Shown: piece by piece, positions 12,226 to 25,460 of the stretch
How the letters are laid out: each line of letters begins with the position of its first letter
How positions within the stretch are numbered: the first letter of the stretch is position 1
Origin: Saccoglossus kowalevskii
Taxonomy: Eukaryota > Hemichordata > Enteropneusta > Harrimaniidae
Direction: 5' to 3'
Assembly: GCF_000003605.2 (NCBI RefSeq)
Contig: NW_003125430.1
Location: forward strand, 62,001-126,000
DNA: 64,000 bases
Notes under the pieces: model-generated
What the model was told of the DNA's origin: nothing
Database searches by the model: none
Seen by the model: the letters and a program-made list of their open reading frames with translations, nothing else
Made by a program: the position numbers and the translations under genes

Positions 12226-12700
12226 ACTCAACTGTAAGCACACCATCACTTGTCTGCATCATGCCATCACTTGTCTGCATCATACCATCACTGATCTGCA
12301 TCATAATACCACTGGCCTGCATCATACTATCACTGGTCTGCATCATACCATCACTGGTCTACATCATACCATCACCGAATTGCTTCATATCATCACTGTT
12401 CTGCATCATACCGTCACTGAACTGCATCATATCATCATTGTTCTGTATCTTACCATCACTGGCCGGAATCATTGACGAGGTTATACATGCCACAGCCTAA
12501 TTTTCGAATTTTATTTATTCGTGAGCAGAATTTTTTTTAAAAACAAAACCATAATGCGCGGGGATGTTTGCATCTCAAAAGAATGGGAAGGAATTCTGTA
12601 CAATTCATCTTATCTTTTTCACCTGAATACACATTGCATATATTGCTATATGGTTATTTAATTTCCGTTTGCCCTGGATAATGTCTGTAGGGTATAATAT
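12226..12700. repeat. Minisatellite module, copy 2
   Basis: Eleven 21-bp units (12243-12473) with consensus near CCATCACTGGTCTGCATCAT are followed by a tail matching copy 1: GACGAGGTTATACATGC, ATGCGCGGGGATGTTTGCAT, AAAAGAATGGGAAGG, then GCCCTGGATAATGTCTGTAG. The tail carries an extra stretch of several tens of bp around 12600-12650 compared with copy 1. Divergence within the array is high at the 3' end (units with GAATTGCTTC or TTCTGTATCT), as expected when homogenisation is strongest in the array interior. The 7-residue periodic plus-strand peptide (PSLVCII-like) has no recognisable homology and is not called as a gene. Confidence 0.85.
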
Positions 12701-15700
12701 TAGATAAGAAAATATTTGTTGAAGAAACGAATGTTGAATGTATTGATTGATGGTATTATATTCATAGTGGTTTTTATTTTTTCCAATCTTCAAAACGGAA
12801 AACAAAGATATTATTGCATTATACTGTCCATCGATCGTTGTCTTTAACGTGAAGGATTGCATTACCTTGCTTCCGCCTAGAATGACAGGTGTTACCATGC
12901 CGACTATCAACGCCGGGTGACGTAACCAAAGAAAACTGGCAGCCGCGAAACGCCACCACTTGAAGATAAATCAAAATACAGGAACCTGGCAACCATTTTA
13001 ATTCGATTTAAAAACAAATCATCTTCCACATTTTGTGATTGAATTACATGTATCACAACGTACTTATACATGCGTCTTCATTGAGTCGTTCAATACTTTC
13101 TCTAGTCCCACGGCGAATTACTAGAAGTAGGTTGAAAGGTATTTGTAGATGGGTCACTGATAACGTTATCTGACAGGTGGCTGCGGTCAACCAATATCGT
13201 TTACCATTTATACAAGAAATATTGCATTAATCGCAGAAGTATGCATCGCGATGATATGTGTACCAAAGGTAATTATCAAAGCAACCTTGAACGCTTGTTC
13301 TAAGAAGAAATACTATCCCAATATCCCAACACAGAGACGGTAAACTGACTGCAGTAGGCGATAAATGGACAGACAACGTACTATCAATACACACACACAC
13401 ACACAGACACACACACACACACACAGATGTGCGTTATAAGCGAACTACTGAGTAACCAATGGTATTAAACTTCGCCACGAAAACACTGACGCGCTGCGAT
13501 GGGGACACACGCGCACGGCATATAGAATTATTTATTAAATGGTGTAACATTGAAGGATTTATAATGTACATTGTTAACATTAATACATTAATATGTTTGC
13601 TTAGCCAGTAATGAATAATTTGGTTAAACATAATTAATTGCTAAAAGTGATTATACATTCTTTGCGCAATTGTCATTTATCATTCTAGGATACGAGTATG
13701 GAATTAACAGACATCAATCAAGTGAGTGTGGTCATGGAAGAGTAATGTCCTTCGAATATACCATCATTATAAAGAAACGCCCCACAAACAACACAACCTG
13801 CGCAGTAAAAAAACGTATCTGACTCAATTCACGTGAATGACGTTTGAATGGGGAAGAGGTGTTGAAAAAAAAACGTCAGACATCTTAATCTCGATCGCAA
13901 AAACAAGCAGATGGACATCTCCTAATCAATGAAGTGGAAGCAATCCTCTTACCTGTCACGAAGGATAATAATGAAGGATTAACTAGAATTCCAAAAAAAA
14001 AAAATATTTTACATCTAAAGCATTGTAACTCCACACATCCATTTTTCATACTATACATCATCAGTCGTAATAAATTATTCAAAATGACGGCTATTTATTG
14101 GGAAAATGGTTAATTATTCAATTGTATCCCACCAGTGGCATATAATGCAGTGTGAGAGCCTCCGTACATGAAACAAAATGGGATAATCTCAAAAATGATC
14201 TGTGTTTTTGAAGGCGTAGTATCAGGTGATAGAATCATTTGTACTGTTCTGAGAATGAATGTCAATGAGCATAATGTCATCGGAGACTGCCAAAGTATTC
14301 CATCGCAGTGAGTTTCTAAAATTCTCACAATGTGGCACTGTCGCCATCACTTCAAACTCTCACTTTTATCGTATCAATAATATTTTATTTTCTTTACAGA
14401 TGAGTTTCCCTGAAATAACAAATCGATTATTCTTCAAGTTGAGGAAATTAATCTTTTGATATTAAACGTCATTTGCTATTAAATATCCCTATATGAAACC
14501 ATATTGGTTTCACTTGAATAAGTTGTCATCTTTACATTGACTGTGTGTGTTTATTGTCAATATTGTGGCACACAAAGAAACTCTTTCCAGGAAATGACGG
14601 ATTCTTAACTACTTCCCCTATTCCCATTCTTAGATGATTGCTACACTGATATCATTTAATTGGAAATTGTACAGGAAGTGTACAAGAGTAATTAAATACC
14701 GAACGGGAAACTCGTAAAAATACATAGACAATTTTATATTTTGAAAGGACAGTATAAAAATCATAATATTACTCGTAAAACAATACAACTTCGGTTGGAA
14801 TTCAGCGTAGTAACAATAAATCGAACACACAAAAAAACGCCCGTTTGACAAACGCGGATGAACGACGACCTGTCATATACGGCTTATGAACTATTGTGTG
14901 GAATCAAACGAAAATCTTCTAAGCCTATAAGCACGTTCATGATTCCAACTGTTTTCTGTAGTAAGTCAGATTGATGTACGCAAGTACACACACAAAGCAT
15001 CTTTAATCCCACAACAATGGAAACAAATACCATGTTCTGATGGTGTTATTGTCGCCACCGTTATGAAATAATAAACACAGTCCGGTACAGAAAATATCGC
15101 TGCGAGCGACAACACACACCTTCAACAAACAGGCCAGCAGTTCCCGGTACACATATGGTACTGACGTGTTTACACAGTCCTAATTACAATAGCCTTGAAA
15201 AATATCCTTTTGTCTATAAGAAAAACAAAACATAGCATAGTTGATATTAGCATATTTTCAAATTCAATTAACACATAATTCAATAAATTGATTTAAATGA
15301 AGTGCTGACATTGAGGTAAATTAGCATATTTTTCTGAAAACAATAATCGAGTACAAGGCAAGTGATTATTTGCAAGAAACATGTTGATTTTCCAGGTGAG
15401 TCCTATATTTATTATTATCAAATACACGAGCCAAACCGTTTATAACACACTCATACGTGCCACAAATTAACTGTCACTTAGTATATTGTATTGCTATGTC
15501 CAAATTAGCAATTCTCCCAACGTGTTTTATTGGATTATACCAATATCGGAAGGGGTGCTGATAAACCTCGAGTTTCTAAAATCATCTAATATTGTTATAA
15601 TTTTAAAAATGTAATGAGTATATATACTTAATTTTACGCCTATTTGAGATTGTATTTTTGTGAACTGGCATTCCCATACATTTTCAGGGTTTACGATCTA

Positions 15701-18700
15701 CTCGCAGTATAGTTTCATGTTCAACTACTATGAACAGTGCTTACGGTTAATGTGCTCTCGATTCGGTTGGATATTTATACATTGTTTGAATATGTGATGT
15801 CATCATTAGAAGCTTGGTAGTAGACAGAGCAATGTTTTCAAGCCATTTCAACCCTTATATTATAAGAGGTTACTTTTTTCAATTAAAACAACATTTAACA
15901 TAACTATAGGATGAAGGAAATACTCATGAGATACGAATCAAAAACTGAAATTTTGCAAAGATGCTTGGTTATAATTTAGACAAAACAAAACTTGTGTTTG
16001 TTTCAGTGCAAGCTCCATGCCTAGATCACTAAGACCAAGCAACAACAAAAAAACTCAAGACCTAACACCTTGCCACAAAAACAGAATTTTGGCGTTTATT
16101 CCTATTTCTTCAATATATACAAGACACAAATTAGTCTGCATTGATGCCTTTTTAATACTTTTTATTTGACATCAAACACCGAACAACGCATGTGTGATAA
16201 ACAACTGACGAAACACTGGAGACAAATACGTCTAAAAAGCATAAAAAATGAAAATATCATAGTAATACATTTACAGAGAGATTTATACATTTATGATTTT
16301 CTTTTAAAAAAAGACGATTTTGGCGATAAAATAATAATTTCCACATAGTTTTGTTCACTACTTGGCGCTCATATATATATTCCCAACCTCATGGGAATTT
16401 TTATTTGTGTATTTTGCACAAGTAAGATATTACAGGGGTTGTTTCCTGGTTGGTGGTTTGAAGGTAACTGAGAGATAAGTATTGCCAATCAAGATAAGAA
16501 AGTTCATTCTTAGTTTCAGGGAAGAATCACAGTTCTCCTACTGCCAGATATAAGACCTTGCCTCAGCCAATAAGATGGCTTGATTCGGACTAATTACATT
16601 TGAATACATGGATGGTAGGGATACGAACTGATAAATATGAGAGCTAAACGATCCGTCGTTAATGTGCGGGGTTTTCTGTGTATTTTATTAACACTGTCTC
16701 AACACACGTCTTTAAAAGCTACGTATACATTTATTGGGCAGAATGTAGCATTTTAACCATCCTTTCAAAAGAGTAGAAACCCTTGACGTTGACCGCGTCC
16801 GTACCGACTTTGATATTGAATGATACTATCAACATTTATTTACGGTACTAAACCAACTAGTACTTGAACGTCAATAAAAAGCAGGAGTCAAGGGAATAAA
16901 AGGAATCATACAGCTGTTGTTCTATCACGGTATTGAGAGGAGTACAAGTAGGCATTGGAGAATAACAACGTCGAAGACGTACGTACATAAGCGGTTCGGG
17001 AAATACCGACTGTGCACATGTCGTAAACACAAAATTATACAATTCCCGAACGTGCAGTAAACATGTTATTAAGTTATATTCCTCTCCTACTTCATTGCAC
17101 ATCTTCATGAACTGAACTTGACATTGCCTTTCTCAGATTTATAGCAAATTGAAAGAAATTGTCTCTATATACTGCCGCGCCACTTTCGTCGAGTTGATGG
17201 AATATACAATTAATATGGAATACTTATGTCGGCTCCCGAATTTGAATATGATTGATCAACACTTTCAACGATTAAATGAACTGAGTTTATTGGTCAAGAA
17301 TCGATCTGTCTTCATTCTAATTAATTCATTGGACGAATTGTACACGTAGGTCTATATTTTCTGGAACAAGAAAATTAAAACAATGACATATTAATTGTTG
17401 TGTCACATAGCATACTTAATATTTACAACAGGATAAACCATAATAGAATTTTAGAATGATCAAATTTCAAGTGAACAGTGACCAAAATATTAGTTTCTTA
17501 AGATTTTCACGTAAAAGTGAATGCGTCATTTTCAAAACGGATACAATTTGTTACAAGAAATGAGACTGAAATAAATGGCAACGAATTCAAATTCTATACC
17601 GTGTCGGTAATTTTTTTTATTTTAAGTTTGGAATCGCAATAAGACTTTTGTGAGTAAGTAAGTGTTGAGAAATGAAACTATGTTCCAAATGTTTACAGCA
17701 ACGCAATTCCACAAAGGAATTGTATAGTGTTTCCACTGTATCGGTGAGTATAACATTCTCACGACGAAACTTACGACGGTCACTATGTGTCGGGATAGGG
17801 GCTTTTTATCGAATAACCTAAACCGATTCAACACTGGTACTTTATATCTTAGTGGGCGTAATTTGATCATATTCATACACTCGCTGTATGATATGAAAGC
17901 AATATATTGGACAAATACGATTTTGTAATGTCAATAATACTTAAAAAGGCGAGCCGCGCCATATTACCCACATCTGGCATCTGATGTAATTTGTCTGCCG
18001 CTGGTATGGGATTCCCATGTGATGAGTTTGACCTCTCAGTACCACTTGCCTTTTGCGGGCATAGGTTCACTCGAAAACGTTGACAGGGTTAACACAGAAG
18101 GGACCGTAATCCCAAGTTGATATTTTCGGCTGACATGTTTTTTCTGTTTCATGAATAAATTATAAATAATACCAGCGTGTGTGTATGTGTGTGTGTGACG
18201 GGGTATTCTTAGTAACAGTGAATGAATCGTTGTGATGGAAACAAAAGTAGCTCTGCCCTGTAACAGTAATCATACTAGAACACCACACACGCTCTATTTC
18301 GCTTTTATGAATCTATACTAGACTAGTGATAACGTTGCATGTAATTGGATTGTTTTCTCACTTAAGATCCGATTTTTCTCGTTAGTATTTTTCATTATTG
18401 GTATTCTCAAATGGCCTTAACATCTTTGTCTGTTCTAGTGGGATTACGCATCATCGCTGTAACCTTCAAACATGATTATTGAGCTTTGGAATCCACGTTA
18501 AAAGTTAAAGAAGCCTTTGTATGTGCTTTTTTATTAAATTCCCAACCTTATGTTATTGACCATTGTGGCACATTATATTTCAACTTTTGTGATACGTTAA
18601 TTCAATGCGTTGCTGACATATTTCATTTTCGTTTCTATTAATTGTGCTGTTGTTGGATATTTACATTTCTAAGCCTCTCACACTTCTGCGTAAATATATT

Positions 18701-19325
18701 ATTTGTATTTTAAAAAGAAATCAATCACAATGTGGCGAAATATGACAACATGCCAAATTATTGTTAAGGTAAAAAAATGGACAATGGACAGCAGAAATAA
18801 CATTTAATGAGTTAAAATCCACAACCAGGAAAGAAAGGGAGAGTACTAAAAAACAAACAAATGGACAATATTTTACATGGTCAAATCGGTAGGAGAGACT
18901 TGTGATATAATAATATATGAAACTCGGAACATACAGCATAGAAATGATGTTCGATGCTTTACTCTCACCCAGCACTACATGTCACATATGCCGATCAGAG
19001 ACATAATCAAAGCTAGGGGTCAGCATCATATAAGTGACATTAATGCCATCAGGGTTTTTGTGTAACAGAATTTCTATTATTATCAACAAAGTCGAACACA
19101 TGTTGTGGGAAATTGATCAGTCGAACAGTACAATTAGTACTTCGGGTATTCATGCAAATAAAGAGCGAAATTAAAACAGATGTACACATGATTTGGATAC
19201 TGTGGAACACGTTAAAATAACTGCATGTAATTTTTTAGCGGATTTGACTTTTAGCATGAATTACCAGAATCTTAATTTAGCTAAAGTGTCGACTATCTCA
19301 TTGTGAGAATATACTGAATTATACT
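12701..19325. other. Noncoding DNA, no gene recognised
   Basis: AT-rich, with no coding region that I recognise. A CA microsatellite is listed separately. A short GT-rich run lies at about 18177-18198. The small frame at 17149-17349 ends in an NTPase-like FILINSLDEL string, but the context lacks any P-loop and it is most likely chance. Confidence 0.55.
13389..13425. repeat. CA dinucleotide microsatellite
   Basis: About 18 CA/AC units with one internal CAG interruption. It explains the Cys/Val periodic minus-strand peptide at this place. Confidence 0.9.
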
Positions 19326-19391
19326 GAATTGGCGAAATTACAGATTAGCTAAATTAGCTAAAAATAACATGCTAGCTAAAAAGACATGTTT
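19326..19391 (+). repeat. Short dispersed repeat, copy 1
   Basis: It shares TGAATTGGCGAA, GCTAAATTAGCTAAAAA and GCTAAAAAGACATGTTT with a second copy at 25397-25460 in the same orientation. The best block (19348-19391) matches the second copy at roughly 38 of 43 positions by hand. It is built from self-complementary TTAGCTAA/TTAGCGAA words. The family is not recognised. Confidence 0.55.
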
Positions 19392-22300
19392 AATCAATTG
19401 AGTAACGGTGGAGCAATGTTTTGTATTTAAGTAATATTCCCGTTGTAATAGATGTAATCATAGCATAATAGCATAACAATGTAAACATTTCAGCTAAAAC
19501 ATAGGTCTGATGGATCGTGTTATTCATTTTTTTTTTTTCATTTATTTGAATTCTGCAATTTTAACCTTTATATTGCGTCGAAAATATCACGATGTCCCAG
19601 CAGTTCGTCTTTCAGGTGAAAGAACAAATAGATGTCAGTAATCGAGTGTATTTATACATCTAGAAGCATGAGATTAAACATAGTATGATATTGTACGGAG
19701 TTATGGTTTCAAAAGCTTGAAACAGTTTGTCATCTCTTTCGTCGTTGAACAGTCATATATGTCCATAAGTAGCCATTATAAGCACATGGCTTGAAAGAAC
19801 ATCCATAACAATAGATCTTACAAATAAAATATCTAATGTCAGTAGCTGTGTGTTTTGAAAAAGTAGTACAACGATTTTAATTGCTTGAGTTCTGATTGGG
19901 CGAGAGTGTGTTTTAATTGTACAAACCGTGGTTAAATAGACGATGTATCGATGTTTAGAAGTAAGCCCCAAAACGTGAATAACACACAAATTCTGCTGTC
20001 AGGATTATATTTACATATAGCATAATGAAGAATATTTGGATTAAAAAATAATGTAAAATGAAATTATTGTCGATTAAGACGATCTTACATGTATTAACGT
20101 TGTCGCTAACAAGAAACTACAAGAACAAACCTTCCAACGCCGAAATATACATGTAGGTGCGCGATTGTACCACCGCTCGGTGTATCTAAGATCTCCGTAT
20201 GATAGTTCCAGGGCACATTACTTACGGTTGCAAATAGAATGTTTTATGGCATCTGTATGTGGTTGTTGGTATTTTATAGTTACTGCTGTGTCACAAAATG
20301 ATATTCAAAATGAAGTTTGTTTAAAGATAGCGTTAAACCAGGGTTGCGGTCGGGGATACTACATATTATTGTACGAAATAACTCACGACATATATTCACT
20401 CACCTACGGACCATCCATGTCGTGAATTGTGTGCAGCATCTCGTTGTTTACCAAACCATGGCGGTAAAGTGTTTTTTTATACTTTGAAAAAGAGTCTTTA
20501 AATATAACATATGATAAATACAACACTTTGGTACATCGGGTTCATTAAATGAGAGTCGTTTGCTGGTACACTGTTCAAGTTCATGAATGAAACATCAAAC
20601 TAAATTTCGTGTCGTTTTAACGTGTTTTCCTGTTGTGATACGTATATTAATGTTATATATGTGAGTACTGTTATGTGTTCCTCGTGGATCTCTGAATTTG
20701 GGTTAGCGTCATGTTATCGCCTGAATAGAGTATCGCGTGAAGTGGTATTCAACTGAGTATTCTACATAACAACCTATGTGAACAAGGCTGAAATCAGAAT
20801 GTAAGGCCGTCACAAAATGATAGAGTCTGGCGGAAATTGTCAATATTAAAGTTCTCCAATGCTTTTTCATATTTGACAACATAATAAATTGCTTCAATGT
20901 AATTGTAAAGACAGAATAGGAATAGACTGATTGTTTAAGTAAGAAAGTACTTTGAATGTTACCGTCTGATTGGAGCCTATTACTGACATTGATAGGGTGG
21001 TATCCCTTGTTGAAATAGCAAAAATGCATAAAATGTCGTTTTTCATTCGTCAAATACTCTGATCGATTTCCAGATGTTTCCTTTAAACAAAATCCTGCCA
21101 ATATAAACTCATAATTTCTAAAGCTCACCAAATAGATATGTTCTCAATCATGATATTTTAGTCTTGTGATAAGTAAAAAAAATCTTTCTAAGCTGAAGCC
21201 AATAGCTTCGTCATAAAAAAAATGACTACGACGTCGCTCTGCGTACAATTACTTTGGACAGCAAATAAGTAAGAAATATGCCAGTCACACAATAACGCGA
21301 AACTGTATTCCTAATTACGTCTCTTCATATGTCTTATTTGAATCAGTTTTGACGGATGCGACTACGCGATAGGGCATGCTTACTTCAATCGAGACACCTG
21401 GTAATATCAACCAACCGCGAGGGGTTCATGACGTACCTTCCTTTGTTTAACCTTTTGATCAACTTACTAGTAGGTTATATTTTTGTTAAATTATGCATAT
21501 TACCTAATATTTTTATATGAATGCGTCAGAATTAATTACGTCATTCCTATCCAACGATACAATTTTAAATTGTTGCCATAATAAGTGTCTAACGTGCATT
21601 GGATGTAGATCTAAATATAGATTCCTGATACTGTTCTTCAAGTGTGACTCGTTACACAAACACCTGTGTACACCATTCCGTGCAAAATAAGCGTCTTATT
21701 TGCTCTTCCACGCTGTGAACTCTCCTAATGACGGGAAAATATGAGCATTTAATTGACGCTATAAATTATGGCAACCTGCAGAGAAAGTCCAAACAACGCT
21801 GCTAGTGCTGACACTGACCTTTACCAACCTTGCCTGTTACCACGATATTAAATCGAATAATCTGTCAGAAAAATTGCTTAGATCGCGTAAATGTTGTTTG
21901 CGCCTAGCTGTTCTAAGCCCGGCGGTTGTCGCTGACTTGAAAATTGCAGCCCCGCTGGAAACTTGGGGAGGGTGACGAAAATTGCTACAGGCATATCAGT
22001 TTGCACGTTATGCCATTATGAAATGCAAAGTTAGGCGTACTCTTATGTGCTTCTGTTTTTGTTTTTTTTTTGTTTAGTAAATATGCAAAACGCATTGCTT
22101 GTTTGGCTGCTACGTTTCCATATGTGCACATGCACTATTCCCGCCCGTGTTGTTTTCACAGCCATGCCCTTGGGACATATACCGATATATCTCTCAATTC
22201 AAATAACAAAGACACTCAGGAAAAACTGCAATAATCGCATGAACACATTCGACACAGTTCGATTTATTTAACCACGGTGCCTTGGATTATATGATAATTA

Positions 22301-25300
22301 TGTTGATACATTAACGGTTCGTTTGTTTTTTTCCGTGATGTGTGTGTAACAGTTGTAGCGTGAACATTCCACAGCGTGATAAGCAACGTGTACGTTTGAA
22401 ATACAATACCCATAAATGCATTTGTTTACGCCGTATCTTTCGTGCCCATGACGCAGTAAGCACTTTGCTTGCTAAAGGAAACCTGCCACCTGTTTTCCCC
22501 GTTATTTGACAGTTTAGTAATTATGTATCGCAGAAATTTACAACAAGTACATTATTAGTGGACGGGCGTTAATCGAGGAATTAAGAGCACTGCACTGCCC
22601 CAAATTACGTTGTTGGTATGTTTACATGTGTATGTGAGCTAGAGGTGTGGGTATATATGGCAAGAGCGATATATAATCAACAGTCTTGTAAGGTGTATAA
22701 ATTAAAGACTAGACGGTAACCTATAAACATATATATATATATCTACAAAGGTTCGGGGGCAGTGCGTGTCATCAGCGATCCATATGGTCCTTGTCATTCA
22801 TTACACAGTACATTGCAATCAGTGAGAACACTTCGCATTTGCTGTAAAGATGTGAGCCACACATAATCAGCCCAATCTGCAATTCTTCACTAGTATGCGA
22901 AGACACCGATATAGGCTCGGTTGACTTCATGTTACTAATTGCGTTAAATGCAGACATTAATATCATTTATGTCTACGTGCACGGTGGGTGGGGTGCGGAA
23001 TCAATGTAACCTATTCACGGGAACGGCGGCGGTGTTGGGATTGCCTTAAGAGTTAACAGTTGGATCTCTCCTACCCCTCGTTAGTATCATATACGAAGCA
23101 GTTCGTAGGAATCAGAGTGGGAATGATACATTGCCGTTTTTATGTTTCAGTAATAGGTATTCGCATGAGCGGAGACTGCAAATACGTTTGTGAGCACACG
23201 GATTAATGGCGTGAAAAGAAGTACCAAGTTAATATTCAAGTCGTTTTGATTTCTCTTGAATATTTGACTTACTAGTATATAAGAAGCACCCTACGATATT
23301 AAGTGCATCGACGGACCGCTCCTTCTTTCTTTCTTTTTGTTTTATGCTTGATCAATATGGATGCAGCCTTCTCGTTATCGTCACCTACTTAGATCATTAC
23401 ATTTACTTCATAGTCTTTGGGGATTAGGGTCAGAATTGCTTTTTTTCCTAACGCCATATGTCGGCACCTATATTTGAATTATAAACAGCGTGGCGTATGT
23501 TTGTGTGTTAAACACATTCTTTACTCGTGATTGATATCACAAAATATTGACAGGATATTTGTCAATAAGCTGACGCTTAAGGTAAAATTACTCTGACACT
23601 GCGATTTGCAGAATATAGACGGATGTGGTGCGTATGTTTACTGCTAATTCGTAGTACGGCGCAGATAGGACAAAAGAAAGAATAGTCATTTCAATATTAA
23701 ACGTCCCATCGCAACAAATATGTCACTAGCTGCTATATTAATAAATAATTTGCTAGTGTACCATGAGTTGAACATGATGCAAACTTGTGGGACGACAAAT
23801 ATCCTTCTCATTTTACGGATATCACACTTCCGCTCCACAAATTGGTTACGTCCCATGGCGTGATTAGGTAAGACTCTTTCACGGACGAGTGTCGACTAGG
23901 ATAATAAAACACCCAAAGCAATCAGATAATTATACTTTAAGGTGAAAGGGACAAATTTACGGTTTACTCTGGCACTTTTTACGACTCACACTAAATCCGT
24001 ACATGTGTCTTTGCCTTATTGCAAATAATGGGGTGTTATCAGTGCGGTCCGTCCGCTACAAAGACTTCTAATACTTACGGAGATACATTTAATTCCGATT
24101 TTTTTTAACTGCTCTAGACGGGATCGTTTCGTCGAAGCCATCAAACGCAATAAATGCGATGAAAGGATTCCAATCAGCCAATACATGAAGGTCGCGTGTT
24201 ATGTATACTCATTAAAATATCAAACAAAAATATGGAAATCCGATTAATGTGGATCTTACTGTTTCCCCGGGTAACTCGTGATGCGATAAGCTTAGATAAA
24301 AATCAACAACCACGATGTCGATAAGATAACGTATCTTTGAATTGCACCGCATCAACGTCTGTCTAATGGGCAGTAATAAGAATATCCGTATAATGGTGAA
24401 ATAATCAAAATGTTATGATAACAACGTATTATGACTTGTCTTTAACCATTAGTGCTAAAAATAGATATTTAATGTCTCAAGAACGTACAGGAAACGTGTA
24501 CTAAAAGCCTAATTGGTTGAATTATAATTGACAAACTCAGTCATCTCCAAGTACTAACAAGAACTGGATCGAGGCCAACTATATTTATTGGTTACGTGCA
24601 TTTGACATCATTGTGACTGTATATTAAGTGTTGCAAAATGTGTTGCCTATTCTTTTGGAATGATAACAAAATTACTATATAGCATCCAGTTTCCCCACCA
24701 AGAGAGTATCACGTTCGATGTGGAATAAAACTATTTTGACATTAAATAAACAACAGCGAATTATATCAAACTTTCTCGAAGTTCTCTTGCCTCCTTTTAC
24801 AGTGGAGTGCTCCACCGCTACGTAAGTAAGTATACATGAATTGATGTCATATATGCATGGATAAAGCAATTTGATATTTTTTGCGTTGTTTGGTATTAGT
24901 AGTAAAGTGGAAATAACACGCACAACAGTAGACCGTTGAAGAATTATAGTAGTCACATATGGGGAATTAGCTAGTAAGAAAACACAAAATAGACTAAACA
25001 AATAAGTTGGTTTAATACGTCACAGTTTTATGGGTACTAGGTTCTAGGTACACCTTCAGAAATCAATTCGAAAATAGAGAAATAAAGTAAGCTGTTTTTG
25101 TTTAGGTAAATTACTTCCCGTGTTGCAAGCTTTGGCATGATTAATATTAATCTACTAAGTGTATGTGATTATGAGTCATTTGAATATTACTTTAAAACAT
25201 GTTAAAAAAGCGACATGCGAATCTCTCTTGTCATTGTTGATTTCCTGTTTTCACAATACTTTTCTGTCGCGTGCCAAAACAAATGCGCAGTTATCACTTC

Positions 25301-25396
25301 AGGAAGCGCCCCAGATTTGTATGTCCCGCATTACTGTATACTAATCTCCAAGCCTTGGTCATTTTGAATTTATAATAAAGTCACTAGCGACATCTT
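19392..25396. other. Noncoding DNA, no gene recognised
   Basis: Unique-looking DNA. The 140-codon minus-strand frame at 20709-21131 has no family I can name and is about the length expected by chance. A patch at about 21.7-22.0 kb is more complex and less AT-rich than its surroundings and might be regulatory, but nothing specific can be claimed. A short AT run lies near 22729-22742. Confidence 0.5.
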
Positions 25397-25460
25397 GAAT
25401 TAGCGAATCAGTTCCCTCGCTAAATTCGCTAAAAAGACATGCTCGCGAAAAAGACATGTT
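25397..25460 (+). repeat. Short dispersed repeat, copy 2
   Basis: It reads TGAATTAGCGAA, then GCTAAATTCGCTAAAAA, then GCGAAAAAGACATGTTT, parallel to copy 1 at 19326-19391. The differences are mainly TTAGCT versus TTCGCT/TCGCG changes. Similar TTTAGCGAATTT words recur at 63504 and 63307, so a degenerate family may be scattered here. Confidence 0.55.

Noticed and set aside
11936-12473. Possible CRISPR-like array
   Set aside because: The repeat units are contiguous with no unique spacers, and the host is a eukaryote. It is a minisatellite.
12161-12500. Periodic heptad-like proteins on both strands
   Set aside because: Both come from the 21-bp minisatellite, whose unit length keeps any frame open. 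The opposite strands are open for the same reason, and no homology is recognised.
13227-13424. Cys/Val-rich minus-strand N-terminus resembling a signal peptide
   Set aside because: It is encoded by the CA microsatellite.
17149-17349. Frame ending in FILINSLDEL, like a NACHT/STAND Walker B
   Set aside because: No P-loop or other NTPase motif nearby, and only 66 codons. Chance resemblance is most likely.
20709-21131. 140-codon minus-strand frame with a faint mariner-like N-terminal string (EKRHFMHFCYFNKG)
   Set aside because: No catalytic DDE/DDD context, no terminal inverted repeats, and a length within chance expectation.
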